DNA of 64,000 nt from Rhodopseudomonas sp. BR0M22 (GCF_010907035.1 NZ_QUMK01000015.1:18268-82267); one strand, 5' to 3'; shown: positions 19,011 through 27,952, numbered from the stretch's first letter. Program-made: numbers and translations. Notes: generated from the letters alone by a model not told the origin.

Positions 19011-20402
19011 ATGTCTCCGCCGCGCAAGCTGCACATCAAGTCATACGGCTGTCAGATGAATGTCTACGATGCACAGCGCATGGTGGACGCATTGGCACCG
19101 GAAGGCTTCGTCGAGACCGCGAACGTGGATGACGCCGATCTGGTGATCCTCAACACCTGCCACATCCGCGAGAAGGCATCCGAAAAGGTCTATTCCGAAC
19201 TCGGCCGGCTGCGGGTCGCGCGCGACGAGGCCGCCAGCCATGGCCGGCGGATGCAGATCGCGGTCGCAGGATGCGTGGCGCAGGCCGAAGGCGAGGAAAT
19301 CATCCGCCGCGCACCGGTGGTCGATGTCGTGGTCGGACCGCAGAGCTATCACAACCTGCCGCAACTGCTGGCGCGGGCGGACCGCGACGGCCGCGCGCTG
19401 GAAACCGAGTTCCCGATCGACGACAAATTCGGCGTGCTGCCGCAGCCGGCGCCGGATGCGATCCGCGCCCGCGGGATCTCCGCCTTCGTGACCGTGCAGG
19501 AAGGCTGCGACAAGTTCTGCACCTTCTGCGTCGTGCCCTATACCCGCGGCGCCGAGATGTCGCGCCCGGTGGCGGCGATCATCGAGGACGTCAGGCGGCT
19601 TGCCGACCACGGGGTCCGCGAGGTCACGCTGATCGGACAGAACGTCAATGCCTATCACGGCGACGGACCGGACGGCCGCGTCTGGCCGCTCGGCCGCCTC
19701 ATGCGGCGCCTCGCCGAGATCCCCGGCATCGTTCGGCTGCGCTATTCGACCAGCCACCCCAACGACGTCGACGACGATCTGCTCGCGGCGCATCGCGACC
19801 TGCCGGCGGTGATGCCGTTCGTCCATTTGCCGGTGCAATCGGGCTCGGACCGGATCCTGGCGGCGATGAACCGCAAGCATACCGCCGACGATTATCGCCG
19901 GGTGATCGACGGGTTCCGAAGCGCCGCGGACGGAATCGCGTTCTCGTCGGACTTCATCGTCGGTTTCCCGGGTGAAACCGAACGCGATTTTTCCGCGACT
20001 CTCGCGCTTGTCGCACAAATCGGCTACGCTGGGGCGTATTCGTTCAAATACTCCCCGCGGCCCGGCACGCCCGCGGCGGACATGCCGGAGATGGTGCCTG
20101 CAGCGGTCATGGACGAGCGGTTGGAGCAGCTCCAGCAATTGATCGACCAGCAGCAATCGGCCTTCAACAAGGCTGCGATCGGCCGAACCGTCGAGGTTCT
20201 GTTCGAGCGCGCCGGCCGCAAGCAGGGCCAGATCGTCGGCCGCACCGCTTATCTGCAGCCGGCCCATGTGATGGCGCCGGACAGCATCATCGGACAGGTA
20301 CTCCCCGTCCGCGTCGACAGCCTCGAACGCTACAGCCTGCTCGGCGAACTCGTATCGGCAACTGCCCGGCCGGCCGATGCGATGGCCCCCACTGGAGCCT
20401 GA
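19011..20402 (+). CDS. miaB: tRNA-2-methylthio-N6-dimethylallyladenosine synthase MiaB
   Basis: A 463-residue radical-SAM methylthiotransferase that makes ms2i6A at A37 of tRNAs reading UNN codons. The N-terminal UPF0004 domain holds auxiliary-cluster cysteines 14 (SYGCQMN), 50 (NTCHIRE) and 88 (AGCVAQ); the radical-SAM CxxxCxxC is at 166, 170 and 173 (GCDKFCTFC). A TRAM domain closes the protein. ATG 19011 begins just before the conserved [12 protein letters not shown]. phoH follows after 6 bases, starting a tightly packed run through lnt. Confidence 0.95.
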   Translation: MSPPRKLHIKSYGCQMNVYDAQRMVDALAPEGFVETANVDDADLVILNTCHIREKASEKVYSELGRLRVARDEAASHGRRMQIAVAGCVAQAEGEEIIRRAPVVDVVVGPQSYHNLPQLLARADRDGRALETEFPIDDKFGVLPQPAPDAIRARGISAFVTVQEGCDKFCTFCVVPYTRGAEMSRPVAAIIEDVRRLADHGVREVTLIGQNVNAYHGDGPDGRVWPLGRLMRRLAEIPGIVRLRYSTSHPNDVDDDLLAAHRDLPAVMPFVHLPVQSGSDRILAAMNRKHTADDYRRVIDGFRSAADGIAFSSDFIVGFPGETERDFSATLALVAQIGYAGAYSFKYSPRPGTPAADMPEMVPAAVMDERLEQLQQLIDQQQSAFNKAAIGRTVEVLFERAGRKQGQIVGRTAYLQPAHVMAPDSIIGQVLPVRVDSLERYSLLGELVSATARPADAMAPTGA

Positions 20403-20408
20403 GCCCCC

Positions 20409-21467
20409 TTGGTCAAAAGCGCACCGGAATCGTCTTCGTTCGTTTCCCGCCGCAAACCAGATCGCGACAGTTTGAACCCGCCCGAAACCCAGGTCGTCAT
20501 CGATTTCGACGACAACCGCGCCGCCTCCTCCCTGGTCGGCCCCTACGGTCAGAACCTCGCTCAGATCGAGCGCAGGCTCAACGTGGTGGTGGACTCACGC
20601 GGCAACAACATCACCATCGGCGGCTCGCGGGAGGGCTGCGACGCGGCCAGGCGCGTGCTCGAAACGCTCTATGCGCAGGCGATGTCGGGGCACGATCTGG
20701 TCCAGGGCGACGTCGAAGGCGCAATCCGCGCCGTGATCGCGCAAGGTTCGTTGTTCGAGTTCGACACCAAGCAGCCGTCCGCGGCCGCGTTCGAAGCGAT
20801 CAATCTGCGCAAGCGGCCGGTCCGCGCGCGCACTGCGGCGCAGGATTCCTACATCCGTGCACTGAAGCGGCACGAGCTGGTGTTCGGCGTCGGCCCGGCC
20901 GGCACCGGCAAGACCTGGCTGGCGGTGGCGCATGCGGCGCAACTGTTCGAGCGCAAGGAAGTCGATCGTATCATCCTGTCGCGGCCGGCGGTCGAAGCCG
21001 GCGAACGGCTCGGCTTCCTGCCCGGCGACCTGCGCGAAAAGGTCGACCCTTATTTGCGGCCGATCTACGACGCGCTGTACGACCTGATGGATGCGCGGAT
21101 CGTCGAACGCGCGCTGCAATCCGGCGAGATCGAGATCGCGCCGCTGGCGTTCATGCGCGGTCGCACGCTGACCAACGCGGCGATTATTCTCGACGAAGCG
21201 CAGAACACCACGTCGATGCAGATGAAAATGTTTCTCACGCGCCTCGGTGAGAACAGCCGGATGATTATCACCGGCGACCCCAGTCAGGTCGATCTGCCGA
21301 ACGGCCAAACCTCAGGCCTGTCCGAAGCGGTGCGGCTACTGTCCGGCGTCGAGGGGATCGCACAGGTGCAGTTCAGAGCCGAGGACGTGATCCGCCACGA
21401 ATTAGTGGCGCGGATCGTCGCCGCCTATGAAGGATCGCCGCCGTCCCCGGCGAATGGTAAGTCGTAA
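20409..21467 (+). CDS. PhoH-like ATPase (PhoL/YbeZ type)
   Basis: A 352-residue protein with an N-terminal KH-like RNA-binding segment (about 30-80) and a PhoH ATPase domain. Walker A is GPAGTGKTW (around residue 160) and Walker B appears as AAIILDEAQNTT. In many bacteria this protein acts with the endoribonuclease YbeY, whose gene follows. The start is a TTG at 20409, 6 bases after miaB; there is no in-frame ATG before the conserved part. Confidence 0.9.
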   Translation: MVKSAPESSSFVSRRKPDRDSLNPPETQVVIDFDDNRAASSLVGPYGQNLAQIERRLNVVVDSRGNNITIGGSREGCDAARRVLETLYAQAMSGHDLVQGDVEGAIRAVIAQGSLFEFDTKQPSAAAFEAINLRKRPVRARTAAQDSYIRALKRHELVFGVGPAGTGKTWLAVAHAAQLFERKEVDRIILSRPAVEAGERLGFLPGDLREKVDPYLRPIYDALYDLMDARIVERALQSGEIEIAPLAFMRGRTLTNAAIILDEAQNTTSMQMKMFLTRLGENSRMIITGDPSQVDLPNGQTSGLSEAVRLLSGVEGIAQVQFRAEDVIRHELVARIVAAYEGSPPSPANGKS

Positions 21468-21535
21468 TGTCGCAGCCGCGCCCTGAGTACCGACCCGATT
21501 GCGGCGGGACGCTTTCGGATATTAGCTTTGCACCA

Positions 21536-22039
21536 ATGACCCATTCCAATCACCCTGTTACCGAAGTCGTCATCGAAGCCGATTGCTGGCAGGCCGAAGC
21601 CGCCGCCGAAGCGATCGTGCTACGCGCCATCGAGATGGCCGCCGAAGTCATCGATGCAGACACCGGCGCCGCCGAACTGGCAGTGATGCTCACCGACGAC
21701 GATCACATCCAGAAGCTCAACGCCTCGTTCCGCGGCAAGGACAAGCCGACCAACGTGCTGTCGTTTCCGGCCGCACAGCCGGACGTGCAGGGCGATGGTG
21801 CGCCGCGCATGCTCGGCGACATCGCGATCGCGTATCAGACCGTCCGCCGTGAGGCCGACGACGAGGACAAACCGTTCGATCACCACCTCAGTCACCTCGC
21901 CGTGCATGGTTTTCTGCACCTCGTCGGCTACGATCACGAAACCGACCAGGAAGCCGACGAGATGGAAGATGCCGAACGCCTTATTCTTGCCCGGCTCGGA
22001 ATTCCCGATCCCTATGCCGGCCAGGATCGGGTGAACTGA
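21536..22039 (+). CDS. ybeY: Endoribonuclease YbeY (rRNA maturation factor)
   Basis: A 167-residue single-strand-specific endoribonuclease used in 16S rRNA 3'-end maturation and ribosome quality control. The zinc site HGFLHLVGYDH (HxxxHxxxxxH) is intact and the preceding FRGKDKPTNVLSFP is diagnostic. ATG 21536 (MTHSNHPVTEV) fits family length; an ATG at 21467 overlapping the phoH stop (TAATG) would add 23 residues of unlike sequence but may allow translational coupling. The corC-like gene starts 1 base after its stop. Confidence 0.92.
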   Translation: MTHSNHPVTEVVIEADCWQAEAAAEAIVLRAIEMAAEVIDADTGAAELAVMLTDDDHIQKLNASFRGKDKPTNVLSFPAAQPDVQGDGAPRMLGDIAIAYQTVRREADDEDKPFDHHLSHLAVHGFLHLVGYDHETDQEADEMEDAERLILARLGIPDPYAGQDRVN

Positions 22040-22040
22040 C

Positions 22041-23162
22041 ATGCCCGACGGCGACAGAGCTCTCACGACGTCGCAGGCTGCGCAGGAGGAGCCTCCGCCC
22101 GGCCAGTTACCGGCGGTGGTTCATCAAGGCGAAGTCCTGCAGCCGAACGGCGGCAATTGGCTGATCCGCGCGATCCGTTCGCTGTTCGGTTGGAAACCCG
22201 GCTCGGTCCGCGACGATCTGCAGGTGGTGCTCGACACCAGCTCGCCGGACGACGCCGGCTTCTCGACGCTCGAGCGCACGATGCTGCGCAACATCCTCGG
22301 GCTGCACGATCGCCGGATCGCCGACGTCATGGTCCACCGCGCCGACATCGTGGCGATCAAGCAGGACATTCAGCTCGGTGAACTGCTCAGCCTGTTTCAG
22401 GACGCGGCGCATTCCCGGCTCGTGGTCTACAACGAAACGCTCGACGATCCGGTCGGGATCGTTCACATCCGCGACCTCGTGGCGTTCATGACCGCCAAGG
22501 CCAAGGTGCCGCCGGCGACCGTCGCCAAGCGCAAGAAGGCTTTGCCCGCCGGGCTCGACCTGCGCGCCATCGACCTGAAGATGCCGCTGACCGAAACCGG
22601 CATCATCCGCAAGCTGCTGTACGTGCCGCCGTCGATGCGTGCGATCGACCTGCTGGCGCAGATGCAGGCGGCCCGCATCCATCTGGCGCTGGTGGTCGAC
22701 GAATACGGCGGAACCGACGGACTGGTGTCGATCGAAGACATCGTCGAACAGATCGTCGGCGAAATCGACGACGAACACGACTCGACCGAGCCGCCCTCGA
22801 TCGTGCGTCAACCCGATGGCTCGTTCATCGCTGATGCCCGAGCCAGTCTGGAAGACGTCCGCGCCATGATCGGCGATCAGTTCGTCACCGGCGAAGCGGG
22901 CGAAGACGTCGAAACGCTCGGCGGTTACCTCGTCAATCACGTCGGCCGGCTGCCGGTGCGCGGCGAAGTGATCGCCGGCCCCGACAATTTCGAGTTCGAA
23001 GTACTGGACGCCGATCCCCGACGGGTGAAGCGGCTCCGGATCGGCCCGCGCAAGGAACGACCGGCCGCGCGTGCGCGCGACGGCCGGCGCCGCGAAGCCT
23101 CGACCGACGGCACCACCCCCGCCTCGCTTCCTCCGACCGGCGACGGGACCGGTTCGCCGTGA
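22041..23162 (+). CDS. corC: CorC/HlyC-type protein with paired CBS domains
   Basis: A 373-residue cytoplasmic protein. After an N-terminal extension it has two CBS domains (about residues 90-150 and 185-245, e.g. VVDEYGGTDGLVSIEDIVEQIVGEI) and a C-terminal CorC_HlyC domain (about 260-340). Unlike HlyC/CorC proteins of the UPF0053 type it has no N-terminal DUF21 membrane domain, the CorC form. The C-terminal tail is basic and proline-rich. Its stop overlaps the lnt GTG start by 4 bases. Historic names (hemolysin C, magnesium/cobalt efflux) do not prove function. Confidence 0.87.
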   Translation: MPDGDRALTTSQAAQEEPPPGQLPAVVHQGEVLQPNGGNWLIRAIRSLFGWKPGSVRDDLQVVLDTSSPDDAGFSTLERTMLRNILGLHDRRIADVMVHRADIVAIKQDIQLGELLSLFQDAAHSRLVVYNETLDDPVGIVHIRDLVAFMTAKAKVPPATVAKRKKALPAGLDLRAIDLKMPLTETGIIRKLLYVPPSMRAIDLLAQMQAARIHLALVVDEYGGTDGLVSIEDIVEQIVGEIDDEHDSTEPPSIVRQPDGSFIADARASLEDVRAMIGDQFVTGEAGEDVETLGGYLVNHVGRLPVRGEVIAGPDNFEFEVLDADPRRVKRLRIGPRKERPAARARDGRRREASTDGTTPASLPPTGDGTGSP

Positions 23163-24766
23163 CGCAGCGTGGTGTGCTGAGCCGGATCGCCTCGGGCATC
23201 ATCCTGGCGTGGGGTTGGAAGCGTGCCTTGATCGCGTTTCTCGCCGGCGCAGCGTCCTCGCTGGCGATGGCCCCATTCAATGCGTGGCCGGTTCTCTTCA
23301 TCACCTTCCCGGTCGTGGTCTGGCTGATCGACGGCTCTGCGGCCGGCAAGCGGCGCGGCGTGCCGGCTGCCGCAATGGCCGGCTGGTGGTTCGGCTTCGG
23401 TTACTTCGTCCCCGGGCTGTATTGGATCGGCTACGCGTTCTTAGTCGACGCCGACACCTTCGCGTGGCTGCTGCCGTTCGCGATCTGCGGACTGCCGGCC
23501 TATCTGGCACTTTTCACTGCGCTCGGTTTCGCGCTCGCACGACTGCTGTGGCGGCCCGACAGCCTGCGCATCCTGTCGCTCGCCGTCGGCTTGACGATCA
23601 GCGAGTGGCTACGGGGGCATCTGCTCACAGGCTTCCCCTGGAACGCATTCGGCTACGCGCTGACCGAACCGCTGGCGCTGGCGCAGAGCATCTCGCTGAT
23701 CGGGATCTGGGGCCTGACACTGCTGACCGTGGCGATCTCCGCCTCGCCTGCCGTGCTGATCGACGATGGCTCTGCAAAGCGCCGCTGGACGGCGCCGGCC
23801 ATCGCGCTCGGCGTGCTGGCCGCAATGGCCGTGTATGGCGGCATCCGGCTCGACCTGTCGCCGACCCGGCTCGTCGACAATGTCCGGCTGCGGATCATGC
23901 AGCCCGACCTGCCGCAGGACGCGCGCTTCAATTATTCCGCCAAAGCCGAGGTGATGCAGAAATATCTGTCGTTGTCGGACCGTTCGACAGGACCGAAATC
24001 GACAGGCGTGCGCGACGTGTCGCTGCTGATCTGGCCGGAGTCGGCGTTTCCGTTCTTTCTGTCGCGGGAACCGGACGCGATGGCGCAGATCGCCGATCTG
24101 CTGCCGAAGGGCACCGTGCTGCTGACCGGCGCGGTCCGCCCACCCGAGTTACCGCCGGGGCGCAGGATTACCCGCGCGTACAATTCGATCTACGCGATCG
24201 ATCACGACGGCAGCATCTTGTCAGTCTACGACAAGCTGCATCTGGTCCCATTCGGCGAGTTTCTGCCGTACCAGAATCTGATGGAGCGGATCGGCTTCGT
24301 CCAACTCACCAAGGTGCAGGGCGGATTTTTATCCGGTGTCACGCGTCATAACCTCGAGCTGCCCAACGCTCCTCCGGCGCTGCCGCTGATCTGTTACGAA
24401 GCGATCTTTCCCGACGAGATCAAGATCGACGGCGCCCGTCCGGGCTGGATCCTGAATCTCACAAACGACGGCTGGTTCGGGATTTCCAGCGGCCCGTACC
24501 AGCATCTGCAGCAGGCGCGGATGCGCGCGATCGAGCAGGGCCTGCCACTCGTTCGCGCAGCGAACACAGGCGTTTCTGCGGTGATCGATCCGGTCGGGCG
24601 GATCGTCGCCAAGCTCGGACTCGGCGTCGAAGGGGTGCTGGATTCCGGGCTGCCGGCCCCGGTGTCACCGACCGTCTATGCGCGGGTCGGCGAACTTCCT
24701 GCGGCCGTACTGGTTGCGTTAGTGATGATGCTTGTACTATTACGAAAGCGCCCGTCGGGTTCGTGA
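23159..24766 (+). CDS. lnt: Apolipoprotein N-acyltransferase
   Basis: A 535-residue inner-membrane enzyme that adds the third acyl chain to lipoproteins. Several N-terminal membrane segments (to about residue 220) precede a periplasmic carbon-nitrogen-hydrolase domain. The Glu-Lys-Cys triad is seen in LIWPESAFPF, YDKLHLVPFGE and PLICYEAIF. The GTG start overlaps the corC stop. A last hydrophobic segment near the C-terminus anchors the domain. Normal length. Confidence 0.94.
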   Translation: MTQRGVLSRIASGIILAWGWKRALIAFLAGAASSLAMAPFNAWPVLFITFPVVVWLIDGSAAGKRRGVPAAAMAGWWFGFGYFVPGLYWIGYAFLVDADTFAWLLPFAICGLPAYLALFTALGFALARLLWRPDSLRILSLAVGLTISEWLRGHLLTGFPWNAFGYALTEPLALAQSISLIGIWGLTLLTVAISASPAVLIDDGSAKRRWTAPAIALGVLAAMAVYGGIRLDLSPTRLVDNVRLRIMQPDLPQDARFNYSAKAEVMQKYLSLSDRSTGPKSTGVRDVSLLIWPESAFPFFLSREPDAMAQIADLLPKGTVLLTGAVRPPELPPGRRITRAYNSIYAIDHDGSILSVYDKLHLVPFGEFLPYQNLMERIGFVQLTKVQGGFLSGVTRHNLELPNAPPALPLICYEAIFPDEIKIDGARPGWILNLTNDGWFGISSGPYQHLQQARMRAIEQGLPLVRAANTGVSAVIDPVGRIVAKLGLGVEGVLDSGLPAPVSPTVYARVGELPAAVLVALVMMLVLLRKRPSGS

Positions 24767-24839
24767 TAATACGCGCTCGATGACGCAACCAGAGATTAAG
24801 TTCGAGGAAATTCGCACTTGTGTAGCCCGCGAGTTTTGC

Positions 24840-24859
24840 TCGGCGTAAATTAACGCCGA
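24840..24859. promoter_or_regulatory. Palindrome in the promoter region of the XRE regulator
   Basis: Arms TCGGCGT and ACGCCGA around AAATTA, about 110 bases upstream of the XRE-family start in a 200-base AT-richer gap. A candidate sigma-70 promoter lies downstream of it (TTGACG at 24884-24889, TATTCC at 24908-24913, 18-base spacing). The placement upstream of a helix-turn-helix gene makes autoregulation a natural guess, nothing more. Confidence 0.4.
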
Positions 24860-24966
24860 ATCCCCATCGGATTCCAAAGACATTTGACGACTCCAATATT
24901 TGAGGCGTATTCCAACCCGCATACGCTAACTGTTGGCGTGTGCACTGTGCCTGAGGAGTAAGTGAG

Positions 24967-25386
24967 ATGTCGACTAAAGCGCCCAATCCTGTTGACAAAT
25001 ACGTCGGCAGCCGTGTGCGCATGCGACGCATCATGCTGGGCATGAGTCAGGAAAAGCTCGGCGAAGCGCTGGGTCTGACGTTTCAGCAAGTGCAGAAATA
25101 CGAGAAGGGGACCAACCGCGTCGGCGCCAGCCGTATTCAGCAGATCGCTGAAGTCCTGCAGGTCCCGGTGTCCTTCTTGTTCGAAGGCGGCCCGAGCGGC
25201 GGCCTCGCCAACGGCAACGGCTTCAGTGAGGCGCCGTCGCCTTCATACGTATCGGACTTCCTCGCGACTTCCGAAGGTCTGGCGCTCACCCGCGCATTCA
25301 CCAAGATCACCGATGCCAAGCTTCGTCGCAGCATCGTCGATCTCGTTGAACGGATCGCCGCGCGCGAAGCGGACGAGACGAACTGA
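24967..25386 (+). CDS. XRE-family helix-turn-helix regulator
   Basis: A 139-residue DNA-binding protein. The HTH lies at about residues 15-70 (VRMRRIMLGMSQEKLGEALGLTFQQVQKYEKGTNRVGASRIQQIAEVLQVP), followed by a linker and a short helical tail. It is a conserved alphaproteobacterial regulator usually found between lnt and metK/trmB; the C-terminal part resembles that of the SinR-like/CtrA-network regulators of Rhizobiales, but no targets can be named. AGGAG precedes the ATG. An intrinsic terminator follows. Confidence 0.88.
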   Translation: MSTKAPNPVDKYVGSRVRMRRIMLGMSQEKLGEALGLTFQQVQKYEKGTNRVGASRIQQIAEVLQVPVSFLFEGGPSGGLANGNGFSEAPSPSYVSDFLATSEGLALTRAFTKITDAKLRRSIVDLVERIAAREADETN

Positions 25387-25406
25387 TCGATCGACCTGCA
25401 GTAGCG

Positions 25407-25443
25407 CCGGCCTCCGCTTTGAGATAAGCGGGGCCGGTTTTTC
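25407..25443 (+). terminator. Intrinsic terminator of the XRE regulator
   Basis: A 12-bp stem with one bulged T (CCGGCC...CCGCTT paired with AAGCGG...GGCCGG), loop TGAGAT, and a TTTTT tail, 20 bases after the stop. trmB starts 69 bases further on and so needs its own promoter or readthrough. Confidence 0.85.
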
Positions 25444-25511
25444 GTTGTCGGTCGAACGACGGCGGCCCTTCATTCGGGCGGCCATCGAAGAAGTGCGAGT
25501 GCGGCTGCCTG

Positions 25512-26279
25512 ATGTTCAATATTGATCACCCAAACTCGGCGCCCGATACTGACGATCACCCCGGCGATCACATCGACGATCACGACGGCGACATCGTCAT
25601 GCACGGCCAAGGATCTTTCTTCGGCCGCCGCAAGGGCCACAAGCTGCGCGCCCATCAGGCCGACCTGATCGAGAATCTGCTGCCGCATCTGTCGCTGCGG
25701 ATCGATGAACCCGCGCCCGAGCCGCTCACCGCTCTGTTCGAGCCGCCGGTCGAGCATGTCCGCCTCGAGATCGGATTCGGCGGCGGCGAGCATCTGATCG
25801 CCGAAGCCCTTGCCCATCCGGATACGGGGTTCATCGGCGCCGAGCCTTATGTCAACGGCATGGCCAAGATCCTGGCGCGGATCGAGGCCGACAACATCCG
25901 CAACATCCGCCTGTTCGCCGGCGACGCCTCCGAGCTGCTGGCCTGGGTGCCGGCCGGCTCGCTGGCACGGGTCGATCTGATCCATCCGGACCCGTGGCCG
26001 AAGCGGCGTCACTGGAAGCGCCGCTTCGTACAGGACGCCACCGTCACGGCGATGGCGCGAGCGCTGGTGCCGCACGGCGAATTCCGCTTCGTCAGCGACA
26101 TCGACGGCTACAACGCCTGGACGCTGGCGCATCTGCTGCGCGCGCCGAATTTCGACTGGCTCGCCGAGCGTGCCGACGATTGGCGCAAGCCGTGGCCGAA
26201 CTACACGATGACGCGCTATGGCCGCAAAGCCGAGCGCGAAGGCCGGCGCGCCAACTATCTGCGCTTTGAACGTCTCTAG
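25512..26279 (+). CDS. trmB: tRNA (guanine-N7-)-methyltransferase TrmB
   Basis: A 255-residue SAM-dependent enzyme that forms m7G46 in tRNA variable loops. The SAM-binding region reads LEIGFGGGEHL, and the family motif HPDPWPKRRHWKRRFV is present. The N-terminus carries an extra, strikingly His- and Asp-rich stretch (about residues 5-30, with DHP, DDH, GDH, DDHDGD) ahead of the usual RRKGHKLRAHQ start. An internal start after this stretch cannot be excluded; ATG 25512 is the first in frame. Confidence 0.92.
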   Translation: MFNIDHPNSAPDTDDHPGDHIDDHDGDIVMHGQGSFFGRRKGHKLRAHQADLIENLLPHLSLRIDEPAPEPLTALFEPPVEHVRLEIGFGGGEHLIAEALAHPDTGFIGAEPYVNGMAKILARIEADNIRNIRLFAGDASELLAWVPAGSLARVDLIHPDPWPKRRHWKRRFVQDATVTAMARALVPHGEFRFVSDIDGYNAWTLAHLLRAPNFDWLAERADDWRKPWPNYTMTRYGRKAEREGRRANYLRFERL

Positions 26280-26336
26280 AGCAGTTCTATCTTTCATAGA
26301 GTCAGAGCTGATCCACGCCGCCTGCCACACGCACAA

Positions 26337-26442
26337 CCTCATGGTGAGGAGGCGCGTAGCGCCGTCTCGAACCATGTGACGCAGGGAATGCGTTGCCCCA
26401 TCCTTCGAGACGCCCGGCTTCGCCAGGCTCCTCAGGATGAGG
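26337..26442. repeat. Dispersed repeat, CCTCATGGTGAGGAG family
   Basis: Bounded by CCTCATGGTGAGGAGGCGC at the left and CTCCTCAGGATGAGG at the right, with inner TCTCGAACCATG and CCTTCGAGAC segments that pair with one another. A second copy in opposite orientation is at 48695-48795. It occupies most of the 248-base gap between the convergent trmB and DUF2336 genes. Confidence 0.75.
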
Positions 26443-26527
26443 ACTCAGTGCCTTCGGAAAGGTCGGATCGTTCAATCAAACGATGAACCGCTCTAATTTC
26501 TCAGCCGGCGATTAGTTGGCGAACGGA

Positions 26528-27613
26528 TCAGGCGTCGGCCTGCCGCATCCGCCAGAAGCCGAGTACGCGCTGCGCCGTCGATGACGTCAGCCGCTCGAAA
26601 TTGTGCTGCGCTTCTTCGACGTCGGGGCACGCCACCGATCGATCCGGTCCGAGCCGCAGCCTGATCAGCGCCCGGACTGTCGCCCATCCGAACCCGAGCG
26701 CCTTGCCGAGGATCAGCACGGGATCGTGCCGTTCGCCGGACATCATCTGGTCGAGAGTCGAGATCCGCGTCCCGGTCATCGCCGACAGGGCCGCGACCGT
26801 CTCCTCGTATTGATGCGCTTGGGCGAAGCCCAGTACGGTGGCCTCGTTGAGTTCGCCCTTGTTGTGCAGGCCGACGACCGAGCGTTGCGCGGCGTCGAAA
26901 TCACGACGCACATTCGGCTGTCGGGACTCGCCGGCCAGCTCGCGCATCGCGCGGTTGATGGCGATCCGGGCGCTCGGCCGGGCGCTTTCGAACAGGCGCC
27001 GGCGCACCAGATCGGTCGAACACGCCAGCAGATCCTTCAGCCTCGGCGGCGAAAGATCATCTCGCGTACCGACCGCGATCGCCAGCACCCCGTCCTCCGC
27101 GGCGCGGCGGATCAGGCCGTTGAATCCCGTTGCGGAGAATTCTGCGCCGGCATTGCCGGCGACCTTCCGCACCACGTCGCGGTCGCCGCGGCGCACGATC
27201 ACGTCGGTCACCGGCGGCGAAATGCTGGAACGTTCGGAGATTGCCAGAAGGTGCGTCTGGCCACGCTGCTTGGCCAGTTCGACCAGGGTGGGATCGTCCA
27301 GCATGACCGATCGCCGCAGCAGCGGCCCGGCGATGCCGATATCTTCGTCGTACACGAGCTGCCGAACCAACTGCGGCGGCGCATTCACGACTTCCGAAAA
27401 CCGTCGTGCCAGCTCGCTGCGGACCTCGACGTCGATCTCCGGAACCAGCGTCAGCAGAATTCCGTCGAACAGCGCGACATGATCCGGCTGAAAGCTCTCG
27501 ACATCCCGAATGTACAGGTCCGCGATCCGGCGCACCGCATCGGCACGCCGAACAGGATCACCCTGCCTGACGATGTCGTCGAGTTCGGGAAGGAGAGAGT
27601 TGGGAGCAGACAT
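26528..27613 (-). CDS. DUF2336 domain protein of unknown function
   Basis: A 361-residue cytoplasmic, alpha-helical protein matching the general look of DUF2336 proteins of Rhizobiales. It has repeated helical units similar to HEAT-like arrays, with segments such as ELARRFSEVVNAPPQLVRQLVYDEDIGIAGPLLRRS and LLAISERSSISPPVTDVIVRRGDRDVVRKVAGNAGAEFS. No catalytic motif is seen. ATG 27613 (MSAPNSLLPELDDIV) is chosen; an extension to 27724 is of unlike composition. It is divergent from the rimP operon, with which it shares a 339-base intergenic region. Confidence 0.78.
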   Translation of the reverse strand: MSAPNSLLPELDDIVRQGDPVRRADAVRRIADLYIRDVESFQPDHVALFDGILLTLVPEIDVEVRSELARRFSEVVNAPPQLVRQLVYDEDIGIAGPLLRRSVMLDDPTLVELAKQRGQTHLLAISERSSISPPVTDVIVRRGDRDVVRKVAGNAGAEFSATGFNGLIRRAAEDGVLAIAVGTRDDLSPPRLKDLLACSTDLVRRRLFESARPSARIAINRAMRELAGESRQPNVRRDFDAAQRSVVGLHNKGELNEATVLGFAQAHQYEETVAALSAMTGTRISTLDQMMSGERHDPVLILGKALGFGWATVRALIRLRLGPDRSVACPDVEEAQHNFERLTSSTAQRVLGFWRMRQADA

Positions 27614-27750
27614 CCATCGTTCTCGCGGGCGGCCCGCACCTGTACGGCCGGAACCTAGAGGCCTGGCGTGAACGAAGGGTTGAACCGCCTTGTCGCATTT
27701 GTTCCGGTCGTGTGTGCCAGCCATGCGCCGGAGCGCTTCCCTGACGGCTC

Positions 27751-27779
27751 TTGTCGCTGGAGCGGAAAAGCGCTATATC
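27751..27779 (+). promoter_or_regulatory. Candidate sigma-70 promoter of the rimP-nusA operon
   Basis: TTGTCG (27751-27756), 17-base spacer, TATATC (27774-27779). Transcription would start near 27786, just before the first leader hairpin, giving a leader of about 167 bases. Confidence 0.55.
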
Positions 27780-27794
27780 GGCGTGACTTCGAAA

Positions 27795-27818
27795 TTCTCA
27801 TACGATCCGTATCGAGAG
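27795..27818 (+). promoter_or_regulatory. Candidate anti-terminator hairpin in the rimP leader
   Basis: TTCTCATACG (27795-27804) can pair with CGTATCGAGAG (27808-27818) over an ATC loop, with one bulged C and one G-U pair. Its last four bases, AGAG (27815-27818), are also the first four of the terminator stem, so the two structures exclude each other. Confidence 0.5.
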
Positions 27819-27845
27819 TGGGCCCTCCGGGACCCGCTCTTTTTT
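27815..27845 (+). terminator. Intrinsic terminator in the rimP-nusA leader (candidate attenuator)
   Basis: AGAGTGGG (27815-27822) pairs with CCCGCTCT (27833-27840) with one G-U pair, an inner CCC/GGG extension, and a run of six Ts (27840-27845). No plus-strand gene lies between trmB and this point, and the DUF2336 gene reads the other way. The terminator therefore acts on RNA started within the preceding 200 bases: either a leader that is attenuated or a short RNA of about 60 bases. Confidence 0.8.
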
Positions 27846-27952
27846 ATTACCTGGATCGTAGGACATGGACCGGCGCGCTTTCGGAAGCGCAGCCTCATTC
27901 ACCTGCTTGATACCGCTTACCGCCGAGACACCATAACGCTTTGACCCAGGAC

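Larger units (their letters stand above)
27614..27952. other. 339-base divergent intergenic region (DUF2336 / rimP)
   Basis: Holds the likely promoter, two mutually exclusive hairpins and the intrinsic terminator of the rimP-nusA leader (listed separately at 27751-27779, 27795-27818 and 27815-27845), then about 107 bases to the rimP start. The left 130 bases must carry the promoter of the DUF2336 gene, but no clear consensus was found there. Confidence 0.6.
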
